Below, one piece after another: positions 1 to 5,102 of a stretch of DNA of 6,217 nt. This DNA comes from Methanolinea sp. Lineage in GTDB: Archaea > Halobacteriota > Methanomicrobia > Methanomicrobiales > Methanospirillaceae. The stretch lies in the NCBI GenBank assembly GCA_013331225.1, contig DUGV01000103.1, positions 1 through 6,217 on the forward strand, in the 5' to 3' direction. A program made the position numbers and the translations under genes. The notes beneath the pieces are model-generated. The model did not search any database. It was given only the letters and a program-made list of their open reading frames with translations, and was not told the DNA's origin. Each line of letters begins with the position of its first letter. The stretch's first letter is position 1.

Positions 1-57
1 AAGGGCAATTCCTATGATCAAAAGGGCCAGGAACCCTGCAAGCGATATGATATCCAT
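1..57 (-). CDS. N-terminus of an unidentified membrane or exported protein (partial)
   Basis: Reading the complement leftward from the ATG at 57-55 gives MDIISLAGFLALLIIGIAL, open to the window edge. The stretch is almost entirely hydrophobic, with one Asp near the start, as expected for a signal anchor or first transmembrane helix. A GAGGT Shine-Dalgarno-like site lies 4 bases upstream of the ATG (66-62), and a TATA-like element lies about 36 bases upstream, which together support this start. It is divergent from the potassium channel gene. Nineteen residues are too few to name a family; the N-terminus of a band-7/slipin-type protein or any small membrane protein would look like this. Confidence 0.6.
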   Translation of the reverse strand, partial: MDIISLAGFLALLIIGIAL

Positions 58-88
58 TGCAACCTCAGGGGATTGTGTTGGGTCTTCC

Positions 89-97
89 CCTATAAGG
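89..97 (-). promoter_or_regulatory. Possible TATA box of the leftward gene
   Basis: Read on the complement this is CCTTATAGG. Its centre is about 36 bases before the ATG at 57, so transcription would begin near base 68 and leave a leader of about 11 bases that includes the GAGGT ribosome site. The match to the archaeal TATA consensus is weak, so the call rests mainly on spacing. Confidence 0.35.
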
Positions 98-144
98 TGT
101 TTTTGAGGGCAAAACCGGTTCCTGCAGCCCTGGTGGACATCAGA

Positions 145-168
145 CCGGGATGACCGCATTCATTCCGG
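145..168. repeat. Imperfect inverted repeat in the divergent promoter region
   Basis: CCGGGATGA (145-153) and TCATTCCGG (160-168) pair over nine positions with one G-T mismatch, around a six-base spacer CCGCAT. It lies between the two divergent genes, about 33 bases before the TATA box of the channel gene. This is a reasonable position for a regulator binding site, but no specific regulator can be named. Confidence 0.4.
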
Positions 169-200
169 ACCCTGGTTCCCATTCCACAGGCGAAGAGAAT

Positions 201-208
201 CTTTAAAT
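201..208 (+). promoter_or_regulatory. TATA box of the potassium channel gene
   Basis: CTTTAAAT preceded by the purine-rich stretch CGAAGAGAAT, which could act as a BRE. The identical octamer occurs at 4319-4326, before the TPR gene. Archaeal transcription usually begins about 25 bases after the TATA centre, here near 230, which is practically at the ATG at 232. This predicts a leaderless or nearly leaderless mRNA and argues against the TTG at 208, which touches the box itself. Confidence 0.6.
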
Positions 209-231
209 TGAACGCTCAATCCATGGCTATT

Positions 232-1083
232 ATGGATATTTCCGCGATAAGAAAGCGAGTATACCTGATACTTGAACCCACGTACAAAGGTGACCGGATC
301 AGTTACTGGTTTGACGTGTTCATCACCGCGGTCATCCTCCTCTCCATCTCCGTCATGGTCCTCTCATCCGTGAGCTCCCTCTCGGCCAGGTATTCACTGC
401 TCTTCAAGATTGTCTTCCTCTTCACTACCCTCGTCTTCTCAATCGAATACCCGCTCAGGCTGTGGTCATGCACTTCAAATCCCAGTTATTCCCACCCTGT
501 CAGGGGGAGGCTCGCATGGGCTCTCACGCCCTTTGCCCTTATCGATCTGATCGTCGTATTCCCCTTTTACCTGAACATCTTTACCGGGATAAACCTCACC
601 GGTCTGGTGGTATTGCGGGTCTTCCGGATATTCAAGCTCGTACGCTATTCTGACTCCATCAACATGATCGTCCGGGTGGTCAAGGCACAGAGGGATATGC
701 TGATCACCGCATACCTTGTCCTCTTCATCGCGCTTATCTCCGCATCGACGCTCATGTTCCAGATAGAACAGCCGGGCCAGCCCGAGGTCTTCACGAGCAT
801 CCCCGCCACCATGTGGTGGGGCATTGTCACGCTCACCACAGTGGGCTATGGCGACATGGTTCCTATGACAGCTCCAGGGAAGATACTTGGCGGGTGCATC
901 ACGCTGCTTGGGATCGGTATCTTTGCGCTTCCGGCCGGGATCCTGGCGTCCGGATTCACGCAGGAACGGGAGCGACGGACCAATGCAAAGAAGAAAGAGC
1001 AACAGGAACACCATGGGGAGGTGTATCTCTGCCCCCACTGCAAGGCCGAGATACGGGAATCTGACTTATGGAGGAAGAAGTGA
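232..1083 (+). CDS. Voltage-gated-type potassium channel (six-helix, VIC superfamily)
   Basis: A membrane protein of 283 residues predicted to form a tetrameric K+ channel. Helices are visible at about 25-46 (S1), 54-79 (S2), 94-117 (S3), 122-155 (S4), 155-179 (S5) and 216-244 (S6). S4 carries positive residues at every third position (R129, R132, K135, R138), and S2 Glu72 and S3 Asp105 are placed to act as counter-charges, so a voltage sensor is likely. The pore loop contains the K+ selectivity filter TVGYGD at 203-208, and S6 has a LPAG kink. The charged C-terminal tail ends with a CPHC pair (Cys267, Cys270). The reading frame extends upstream to a TTG at 208, with another ATG at 223. I chose ATG 232 because the TATA box at 201-208 places the transcript start there and none of the three starts has a Shine-Dalgarno site. 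The family is clear; the voltage dependence is inferred. Confidence 0.93.
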   Translation: MDISAIRKRVYLILEPTYKGDRISYWFDVFITAVILLSISVMVLSSVSSLSARYSLLFKIVFLFTTLVFSIEYPLRLWSCTSNPSYSHPVRGRLAWALTPFALIDLIVVFPFYLNIFTGINLTGLVVLRVFRIFKLVRYSDSINMIVRVVKAQRDMLITAYLVLFIALISASTLMFQIEQPGQPEVFTSIPATMWWGIVTLTTVGYGDMVPMTAPGKILGGCITLLGIGIFALPAGILASGFTQERERRTNAKKKEQQEHHGEVYLCPHCKAEIRESDLWRKK

Positions 1084-1207
1084 GATCAGCAAGGAAAGGA
1101 GTCGGGTTGTTTCCTCATGGACATAAGACCCGGGACATTCTGACGGAAATAGTGGGGATGGATCGGGTTCTCGTATGAAAAGGCAGGATATCCATAAAAA
1201 CAAGAAT

Positions 1208-1222
1208 GATGCAATGTGCATC
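1208..1222 (+). repeat. Perfect 6-bp hairpin
   Basis: GATGCA and TGCATC form a perfect stem with an ATG loop. It stands 11 bases before the larger hairpin at 1234-1258, so the two would form a tandem structure in RNA. Confidence 0.5.
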
Positions 1223-1233
1223 AGGTCCAATGC

Positions 1234-1258
1234 ATGAAAATGCCGGGGGCATTTTCAT
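1234..1258 (+). terminator. Strong 11-bp perfect hairpin, possible terminator or RNA element
   Basis: ATGAAAATGCC (1234-1244) and GGCATTTTCAT (1248-1258) are perfectly complementary around a GGG loop. It is the longest perfect inverted repeat seen in the window. It lies 150 bases after the channel stop codon and is not followed by a long T-tract, so it is not a classical terminator. It may be a structured part of a leader or a small RNA, or may protect a 3' end. Confidence 0.4.
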
Positions 1259-1391
1259 AGGAACCGCGTATGACTGCCCTGCCGTTGAACATACACGATG
1301 AAAATCACGAAGTGAGTTTCACTCGACATCCTGCCCCGTCCAGGCGCACTTGCCCAATGCAACTTTCCGGGGTGAAAAGAGTGTGTATGTC

Positions 1392-1408
1392 AGGAGGAGA
1401 ATCCTCCA
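1392..1408 (+). promoter_or_regulatory. Ribosome binding site masked by its own hairpin
   Basis: AGGAGGA (1392-1398) is a strong Shine-Dalgarno site 10 bases before the ATG at 1409. It is followed by GAA and then TCCTCC (1402-1407), which is complementary to GGAGGA over all six bases and also resembles the anti-SD tail of 16S rRNA. The mRNA can therefore fold so that the ribosome site is entirely paired. This decides the start codon and suggests translational control. Confidence 0.6.
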
Positions 1409-1822
1409 ATGTATGACGAGTCCGTGCTCCGCCGGTGGATGAGCCTTGAGATGGGAAAGATCAACGACGGGGTCGTGTCGGCCAGGGTCCCCCTCGTTTC
1501 CCTCCTGGAGATGGAGAAGCCGATGGCAGTCAACAGGGGAGGCAGGGAGCATCACTTCGACAGGGAGGTGATCAGAAAAATAGGAGCATCCCTCCCAGTG
1601 AATCTGCGCTCCTCGCTCAAACTCCCCATCATCTTTTACTTTGACATGGAGGTTTCAAACAGCTGCATGCTTGCAGATGAAGTTGCCATTGCCGTGTTGC
1701 AGGAACTCGGCGATCTCTCGAGGGAGCGCCGTATTGAGGGGGGCAGGATGTGGGTGGCACGGGCGCTCGTATTTGCACTCCTGAGGAAATACCCGACAGC
1801 CGTGCAGATCATGATGAGATAA
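1409..1822 (+). CDS. UPF0216 (DUF61) family protein
   Basis: A soluble protein of 137 residues, the usual length for UPF0216 (DUF61), a conserved archaeal family whose biochemical role I do not know to be established. Recognisable family features are the N-terminal LRRWMSLEMGKIND segment (7-20), the HHFDREVIRKI segment (48-58), the core KLPIIFYFDMEVSNSC (71-86) followed by LADEVAI (88-94), and the C-terminal WVARALVFALLRKYPTAVQ segment (115-133). There is no signal peptide or membrane helix. The start is fixed by a strong Shine-Dalgarno site 10 bases upstream; that site can be masked by a hairpin. The stop codon lies inside a 16-base palindrome. The kinase gene follows 85 bases downstream. 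Family assignment is by memory of the conserved core; I assign no function. Confidence 0.85.
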   Translation: MYDESVLRRWMSLEMGKINDGVVSARVPLVSLLEMEKPMAVNRGGREHHFDREVIRKIGASLPVNLRSSLKLPIIFYFDMEVSNSCMLADEVAIAVLQELGDLSRERRIEGGRMWVARALVFALLRKYPTAVQIMMR

Positions 1823-1833
1823 TGTACATTATC
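1818..1833. repeat. Perfect 16-base palindrome overlapping the UPF0216 stop codon
   Basis: GATAATGTACATTATC is exactly self-complementary and includes the TAA stop at 1820-1822. As RNA it gives a six-pair A/T-rich stem with a GTAC loop. The T-rich stretch TTATTATTATCTTTC follows at 1846-1860. It may help terminate transcription of the UPF0216 gene, or serve as a dimeric regulator site upstream of the kinase gene. Confidence 0.45.
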
Positions 1834-1875
1834 CTGGAGAACCTGTTATTATTATCTTTCAGCAGGTCAAGGAGT

Positions 1876-1885
1876 GATAAATACG
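1876..1885 (+). promoter_or_regulatory. Possible TATA box of the kinase gene
   Basis: TGATAAATAC resembles an archaeal TATA box. Its centre is 25-30 bases before 1905-1910, so if it is used, transcription would begin almost at the kinase CTG codon. It overlaps the Shine-Dalgarno-like AAGGAGTGAT (1869-1878); the two readings exclude each other on the same transcript. The T/A-rich stretch at 1845-1856 is an alternative promoter that would include both ribosome sites. Confidence 0.3.
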
Positions 1886-1886
1886 C

Positions 1887-1901
1887 GTGCCCCCGGGGTG
1901 A
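1887..1901 (+). CDS. Candidate four-codon leader reading frame (Met-Pro-Pro-Gly)
   Basis: GTG CCC CCG GGG TGA, 8 bases after a good Shine-Dalgarno match (AAGGAGTGAT, 1869-1878). Its stop codon lies inside the second ribosome-site-like sequence GGGGTGAT (1895-1902) that precedes the kinase. The frame is the same as that of the kinase, so this single TGA separates a conventional GTG start from the kinase sequence. Pro-Pro-Gly is a known slow-translation motif. It could be a leader peptide, the remains of the original start, or chance. Confidence 0.25.
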   Translation: MPPG

Positions 1902-1907
1902 TCGGTC

Positions 1908-3761
1908 CTGATTGAGGTTCTCCTGGTCGATGATGAAGCATCCCTCCTGGATGTAACGAAGATATTCCTTGAAAAAGGTGGGGCCATGGAGATCTCCACT
2001 GCGCTAAGCGCTCATGAAGCCCTCGAAATGCTGAAGACACGTGGTTTCGACGTCATCGTGTCGGATTACGAAATGCCGCAGATGAATGGGATTGAATTCC
2101 TCCGGGCCATCAAGGAAACCCACCCCCACATCCCCTTTATCATCTTCACGGGGCGCGGAAGAGAGCATGTTGCGATCGAGGCCCTCAACCTCGGTGCTGC
2201 CTTCTACCTCCAGAAAGGTGGTCACCCCCGGTCGCAGTTTGCAGAGCTGCGGAATATGATCGAGCAGGCGGTAAGCCGTAAACGGGCTGAGCTTGCCCTC
2301 CAGAGATCGGAACAGAGGCTCTCAGATATCATCAATTTCCTTCCGGATGCGACATTTGCAATCGACAGGGAAGGCAGGGTCATTGCCTGGAACTACTCTA
2401 TCGAGGAGATGACCGGTGTCCCTGCCCGCGAAATTTTAGGGAAGGGGAATTATGAATACTCGATCCCCTTTTACAGTGAGAGGCGCCCAATCCTCATTGA
2501 TCTCATCTTCGAATCCTCCGAGGAGATAGTCAAGCGGTATTACGGCGTGGTGCATAAGAAAGGGGATCTCCTTATCGGCGAGACCGATCTCCCCAGGCTG
2601 GGAGGCCAGAAAGCGATCCTCTGGGGGAAAGCCTCCCCGCTCTATGACCATGAAGGCAACATTATCGGTGCGATCGAATCGATTCGCGACGTATCAGAGC
2701 GCCGCCGGATGGAGGAGGCGCTCAAGGAGAGCGAAGCGAGGTACAAGGGGATTGTTGAGAGCCAGGAGGATCTCATTGCCCGTTTCCTCCCGGATGGAAC
2801 GTATATCTTCGTGAATCCTGCGTTTTGTCGATACTACGAGTTATCGTACGACGAGATTGTCGGGAGCCGTTTCCGTCCCCACGTACCCCCGGAAGAGATG
2901 CCGCTTGTGAGGAAGCATTTTGCATCTCTCACCCCTAAAAATCCGACCGGATACATCCAGCACCGTATCATCCTGCCGGGTGGAGAGGTGCGCTGGCAGA
3001 GCTGGACTGACCAGGTAATCTTTGACGAGAAGGGCGGGATACGGGAGTTCCAGTCGGTAGGACGGGACATTACGGATGTGGTGAAAGCAGAGGAAGCGGT
3101 GCAGATGGCGAACCGGAAGCTCAGCCTCCTCTCCCGTATCACCCGTCATGACATCCTCAACCAGGTCACCGCTCTCATGCTTTACCTGGACATGGCAAAG
3201 GAGCAGGCAGAGAGTCCGTGGCTGGTTGACTTCATCGAAAAGATTCAGCGCGTGGGGCAGAATATCGAGCGACAGGTTGCGTTCACCAAGGAGTACGAAG
3301 ATATCGGGGTGCGTGCTCCCACATGGCAGGACATGAATGGGGTCCTGCAGAGGGCACTGCAGTCATTCGATCTCTCTGCAATCCGCATGCACTGTGAGGT
3401 GGGCGACCTGGAAGTGTACGCCGATCCTCTCCTTGAGCGCGTGTTCCATAACCTTGTGGATAATGCGATGAGGCACGGGGACGGGATAACTGCGATATCC
3501 ATCAGTACCACCATGAGTTCATATGGGCTGATCCTCTCCGTTGAAGACGATGGATCTGGCATCCCACACGAAGAGAAGGAGAAGATCTTTGAGAAGGGCT
3601 ATGGCAAGGGCAGCGGTTTTGGCCTCTTCCTTGCCCGGGAGATCCTCGATATTACCGGCATCTCTCTGATCGAGACGGGAGAGCCGGGGACAGGGGCGCG
3701 GTTCGAGGTCTTCTTTCCGAAGGGCACGTTCAGGTCATTGAAGCGGAGTAATGCTCCCTGA
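1908..3761 (+). CDS. Cytoplasmic sensor histidine kinase with N-terminal receiver (REC-PAS-PAS-HisKA-HATPase)
   Basis: A 617-residue kinase without membrane helices. The receiver domain (about 1-124) has the acidic pair Asp8/Asp9, phospho-acceptor Asp53, Thr81 and Lys103. Two PAS domains follow (about 139-262 and 276-394). The H-box is RITRHDILNQ with phospho-acceptor His414, an acidic residue at H+1 and Asn at H+4, which favours both kinase and phosphatase activity. The ATPase domain has the N-box (HNLVDNAMRHG, Asn519), DDGSGIP (547-553) and GKGSGFGL (566-573). The first in-frame ATG (1986) would remove the first strand and Asp8/Asp9, so translation must begin earlier. Between the in-frame TGA at 1899 and 1986 there is no ATG, GTG or TTG in frame, which leaves CTG 1908 (chosen) or ATT 1911, with GGGGTGAT at 1895-1902 as ribosome site. 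The signal sensed is unknown. The likely partner is the response regulator downstream. Confidence 0.9.
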   Translation: MIEVLLVDDEASLLDVTKIFLEKGGAMEISTALSAHEALEMLKTRGFDVIVSDYEMPQMNGIEFLRAIKETHPHIPFIIFTGRGREHVAIEALNLGAAFYLQKGGHPRSQFAELRNMIEQAVSRKRAELALQRSEQRLSDIINFLPDATFAIDREGRVIAWNYSIEEMTGVPAREILGKGNYEYSIPFYSERRPILIDLIFESSEEIVKRYYGVVHKKGDLLIGETDLPRLGGQKAILWGKASPLYDHEGNIIGAIESIRDVSERRRMEEALKESEARYKGIVESQEDLIARFLPDGTYIFVNPAFCRYYELSYDEIVGSRFRPHVPPEEMPLVRKHFASLTPKNPTGYIQHRIILPGGEVRWQSWTDQVIFDEKGGIREFQSVGRDITDVVKAEEAVQMANRKLSLLSRITRHDILNQVTALMLYLDMAKEQAESPWLVDFIEKIQRVGQNIERQVAFTKEYEDIGVRAPTWQDMNGVLQRALQSFDLSAIRMHCEVGDLEVYADPLLERVFHNLVDNAMRHGDGITAISISTTMSSYGLILSVEDDGSGIPHEEKEKIFEKGYGKGSGFGLFLAREILDITGISLIETGEPGTGARFEVFFPKGTFRSLKRSNAP

Positions 3762-3779
3762 TCATTTTCATGAGGATCA
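3759..3779. repeat. Short inverted repeat overlapping the kinase stop codon
   Basis: TGATC (3759-3763), which contains the TGA stop, and GATCA (3775-3779) are complementary around 11 bases including TTTT. The stem is only five pairs, so it is weak alone, but it resembles the longer repeats at the stops of the UPF0216 and response regulator genes. Confidence 0.25.
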
Positions 3780-3783
3780 TCAG

Positions 3784-3792
3784 TTTAATAAA
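3784..3792 (+). promoter_or_regulatory. Likely TATA box of the response regulator gene
   Basis: TTTAATAAA, 54 bases before the GTG start. Transcription would begin near 3813 and give a leader of about 33 bases containing the Shine-Dalgarno site GAGGGGGGT (3829-3837). It suggests that the response regulator can be expressed independently of the kinase. Confidence 0.45.
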
Positions 3793-3845
3793 GCGGGATT
3801 GGGAGATACCTTTGATAAGGAGAGGATTGAGGGGGGTATACACAA

Positions 3846-4223
3846 GTGACGAAGTCCATCCTCGTTGTTGAAGACGATCCCGTCATCAGCCAGCTGATAT
3901 CGTGGCGCCTGAAGAAACTCGGGTACGAGGTGAGCGGGACTGCACCGACAGTGGAAAAGGCACGTTCTTTGTTAAAATCGAAGGTTCCCGACCTCGTCCT
4001 TATCGATATCGCCCTGCAGGAAGGGGTGGATGGAACTGTACTTGGTTCGCAGATCAGGAAAGAGTACTGCATACCTTTCATTTACCTGACTGCGCATTCC
4101 GATAACGAGACTCTCTCGAGGGCAATTGAGACCGGTCCGAGCGGATTTTTACTCAAGCCATTCAAGGACGAGGAGCTGAGAGTGGCAATCGAAGTGGCGC
4201 TCAAGCAGGTTCAAGGGGCATGA
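3846..4223 (+). CDS. Single-domain response regulator (CheY-like receiver)
   Basis: A soluble protein of 125 residues consisting only of a receiver domain. All pocket residues are present: Asp10/Asp11, phospho-acceptor Asp54 in LVLIDIAL, Thr82 in YLTAHS, and Lys104 in FLLKPF. There is no DNA-binding, enzymatic or other output domain. The start is GTG, supported by GAGGGGGGT 8 bases upstream and by alignment with the usual receiver N-terminus (KSILVVEDD). The gene lies 84 bases after the histidine kinase, on the same strand, so it is the probable phosphate acceptor of that kinase. It may act by direct binding to a target protein or as a step in a relay. The family is certain; the partnership is inferred from position. 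Confidence 0.93.
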   Translation: MTKSILVVEDDPVISQLISWRLKKLGYEVSGTAPTVEKARSLLKSKVPDLVLIDIALQEGVDGTVLGSQIRKEYCIPFIYLTAHSDNETLSRAIETGPSGFLLKPFKDEELRVAIEVALKQVQGA

Positions 4224-4240
4224 TACTTCCGGAGGTATCA
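4221..4240 (+). terminator. Inverted repeat overlapping the response regulator stop codon
   Basis: TGATACTTCC and GGAGGTATCA pair over all ten positions with one T-G wobble and no spacer, and the TGA stop (4221-4223) forms the left end. The right arm looks like a Shine-Dalgarno site, but no start codon follows at a suitable distance. A T6 run occurs later, at 4299-4304. Termination or mRNA 3'-end protection is the simplest reading. Confidence 0.4.
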
Positions 4241-4298
4241 GACATCCCCTTTCACAATCGATACCCGCAGTACACCCTGGGGTCATCAGAATCAGCGG

Positions 4299-4312
4299 TT
4301 TTTTACTATTTT
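4299..4312 (+). terminator. T-rich tract, likely archaeal transcription terminator
   Basis: TTTTTTACTATTTT on the coding strand, downstream of the response regulator and just before the TATA box of the TPR gene. Archaeal RNA polymerase often stops at such T runs without a hairpin. The position is right to insulate the two genes. Confidence 0.45.
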
Positions 4313-4318
4313 CATTAC

Positions 4319-4326
4319 CTTTAAAT
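4319..4326 (+). promoter_or_regulatory. TATA box of the TPR-NTPase unit
   Basis: CTTTAAAT, the same octamer as before the channel gene. The ATG at 4353 is 34 bases from its first base, so the transcript should begin near 4348 and be almost leaderless. This agrees with the lack of a Shine-Dalgarno site before this ATG. Confidence 0.55.
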
Positions 4327-4352
4327 CAAGGGTGGGCAGAGGGTCATAGTAC

Positions 4353-5087
4353 ATGAGGTGGCGGCCGATTCTGGGCATAATGGCTCTCCTTGTCATCCTG
4401 GCTCTCCACGTGGCTCCCGTGCTCGCGGAAGACTGTGGTTGCGGCGGGGATTCGGGTTCCGGCGATGCCGGTGATTCGTCTGATGGAGACAGTTCATCAG
4501 GGTATGGCTCTTCGCAGGACCCTGCTGCCATGGCAGCAACTGCGCAGGACCTGTATATGAGCGGACACTATTTTGAGGCACTCCAGGCATTCAATGACTC
4601 ACTTGCGATCGATCCCTACAATGCCCCTGCCCTGATGGGAAAAGCGGAGGTTCTCTTCACACTGCGCCAGTACCCTGAAGCAGCCGAGACCTACCGGAAA
4701 GTGGTGACGATCAGCCCGGGCCACGACAGGGCCTATTTCTGCCTTGGAAATACCTATCTCGTGATGGGAGAGTATCAAGAGGCGGCTGAGGCTTACGAGA
4801 GATCGCTTGGCATCCGCCCGGGAAACACGCTCGCAGAGGAGAATCTCCGTGTCGCCCGGTCATTTATGATGGAGAGAGTGCCGACCGAGGTTCCGACTAT
4901 AGGAATTTCTGTTGCCCCAGAGCATGAGACTGTACAGGCCACCATGCCCCCTGCGTCAATCCCCCCCACAGATCCCACCACGGCCCATTCTGCGCCAATG
5001 CTTGACGGGTGGACCGGCGTGCTTTCTCTCATTTTATCCGTGACAATCGCAATTGCAGGGATGAAAAAACGCACGAATGGCGCATAA
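4353..5087 (+). CDS. Exported TPR protein with C-terminal membrane anchor
   Basis: A 244-residue protein. Residues 1-25 form a signal peptide (MRWRP, hydrophobic core, VLA before Glu26). A low-complexity tract rich in Gly, Ser and Asp follows (about 28-54) and begins with a CGCGG motif. Three tetratricopeptide repeats occupy about 61-94, 95-128 and 129-162, each with the usual small-residue, Tyr and Pro pattern (for example YFEALQAFNDSLAIDPYN). A Pro/Thr-rich stalk (about 177-212) leads to a hydrophobic helix (about 219-237) and the basic tail MKKRTNGA. The protein is therefore probably held on the outer face of the membrane by its C-terminus, with the repeats available for protein binding. 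Partners are unknown. The NTPase gene begins 15 bases downstream. The domain layout is clear; the biological role is not. Confidence 0.87.
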   Translation: MRWRPILGIMALLVILALHVAPVLAEDCGCGGDSGSGDAGDSSDGDSSSGYGSSQDPAAMAATAQDLYMSGHYFEALQAFNDSLAIDPYNAPALMGKAEVLFTLRQYPEAAETYRKVVTISPGHDRAYFCLGNTYLVMGEYQEAAEAYERSLGIRPGNTLAEENLRVARSFMMERVPTEVPTIGISVAPEHETVQATMPPASIPPTDPTTAHSAPMLDGWTGVLSLILSVTIAIAGMKKRTNGA

Positions 5088-5092
5088 CCGGC

Positions 5093-5098
5093 GGGTGA
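5093..5098 (+). promoter_or_regulatory. Ribosome binding site of the NTPase gene
   Basis: GGGTGA, 4 bases before the ATG at 5103 and within the 15-base gap after the TPR stop codon. It supports the start and translation from a shared TPR-NTPase transcript. Confidence 0.5.
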
Positions 5099-5102
5099 AT
5101 CC

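Larger units (their letters stand above)
1084..1408 (+). other. 325-base gap with tandem hairpins, no convincing gene
   Basis: No protein family was recognised on either strand. The region contains several short perfect inverted repeats: GATGCA-ATG-TGCATC (1208-1222), an 11-bp stem at 1234-1258, AGTGA-GTT-TCACT (1311-1323), and the ribosome-site hairpin at 1393-1407. The sequence TCCAATGCATGA at 1226-1237 is a near copy (11 of 12 bases) of TCCAATGTATGA at 1405-1416, around the next start codon. A 20-codon frame at 1175-1237 exists but has no ribosome site. No clear TATA box was found. The region may be a structured 5' leader of the UPF0216 gene or a small RNA, or may simply hold the channel gene's terminator. 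Confidence 0.4.

Noticed and set aside
475..1038. 187-codon open frame on the - strand
   Set aside because: It is entirely antisense to the potassium channel, with a low-complexity charged translation and no recognisable family.
1175..1237. 20-codon frame MKRQDIHKNKNDAMCIRSNA
   Set aside because: It has no convincing ribosome site or promoter, and its end overlaps the hairpin region. It is not supportable as a gene.
1207..1305. Possible C/D-box small RNA (ATGATGC resembling box C)
   Set aside because: The box C match is imperfect and no matching CTGA box D was found at a suitable distance.
1898..1915. GTG at 1898 as the kinase start
   Set aside because: It is in a different frame and reaches a TGA stop after five codons (at 1913-1915).
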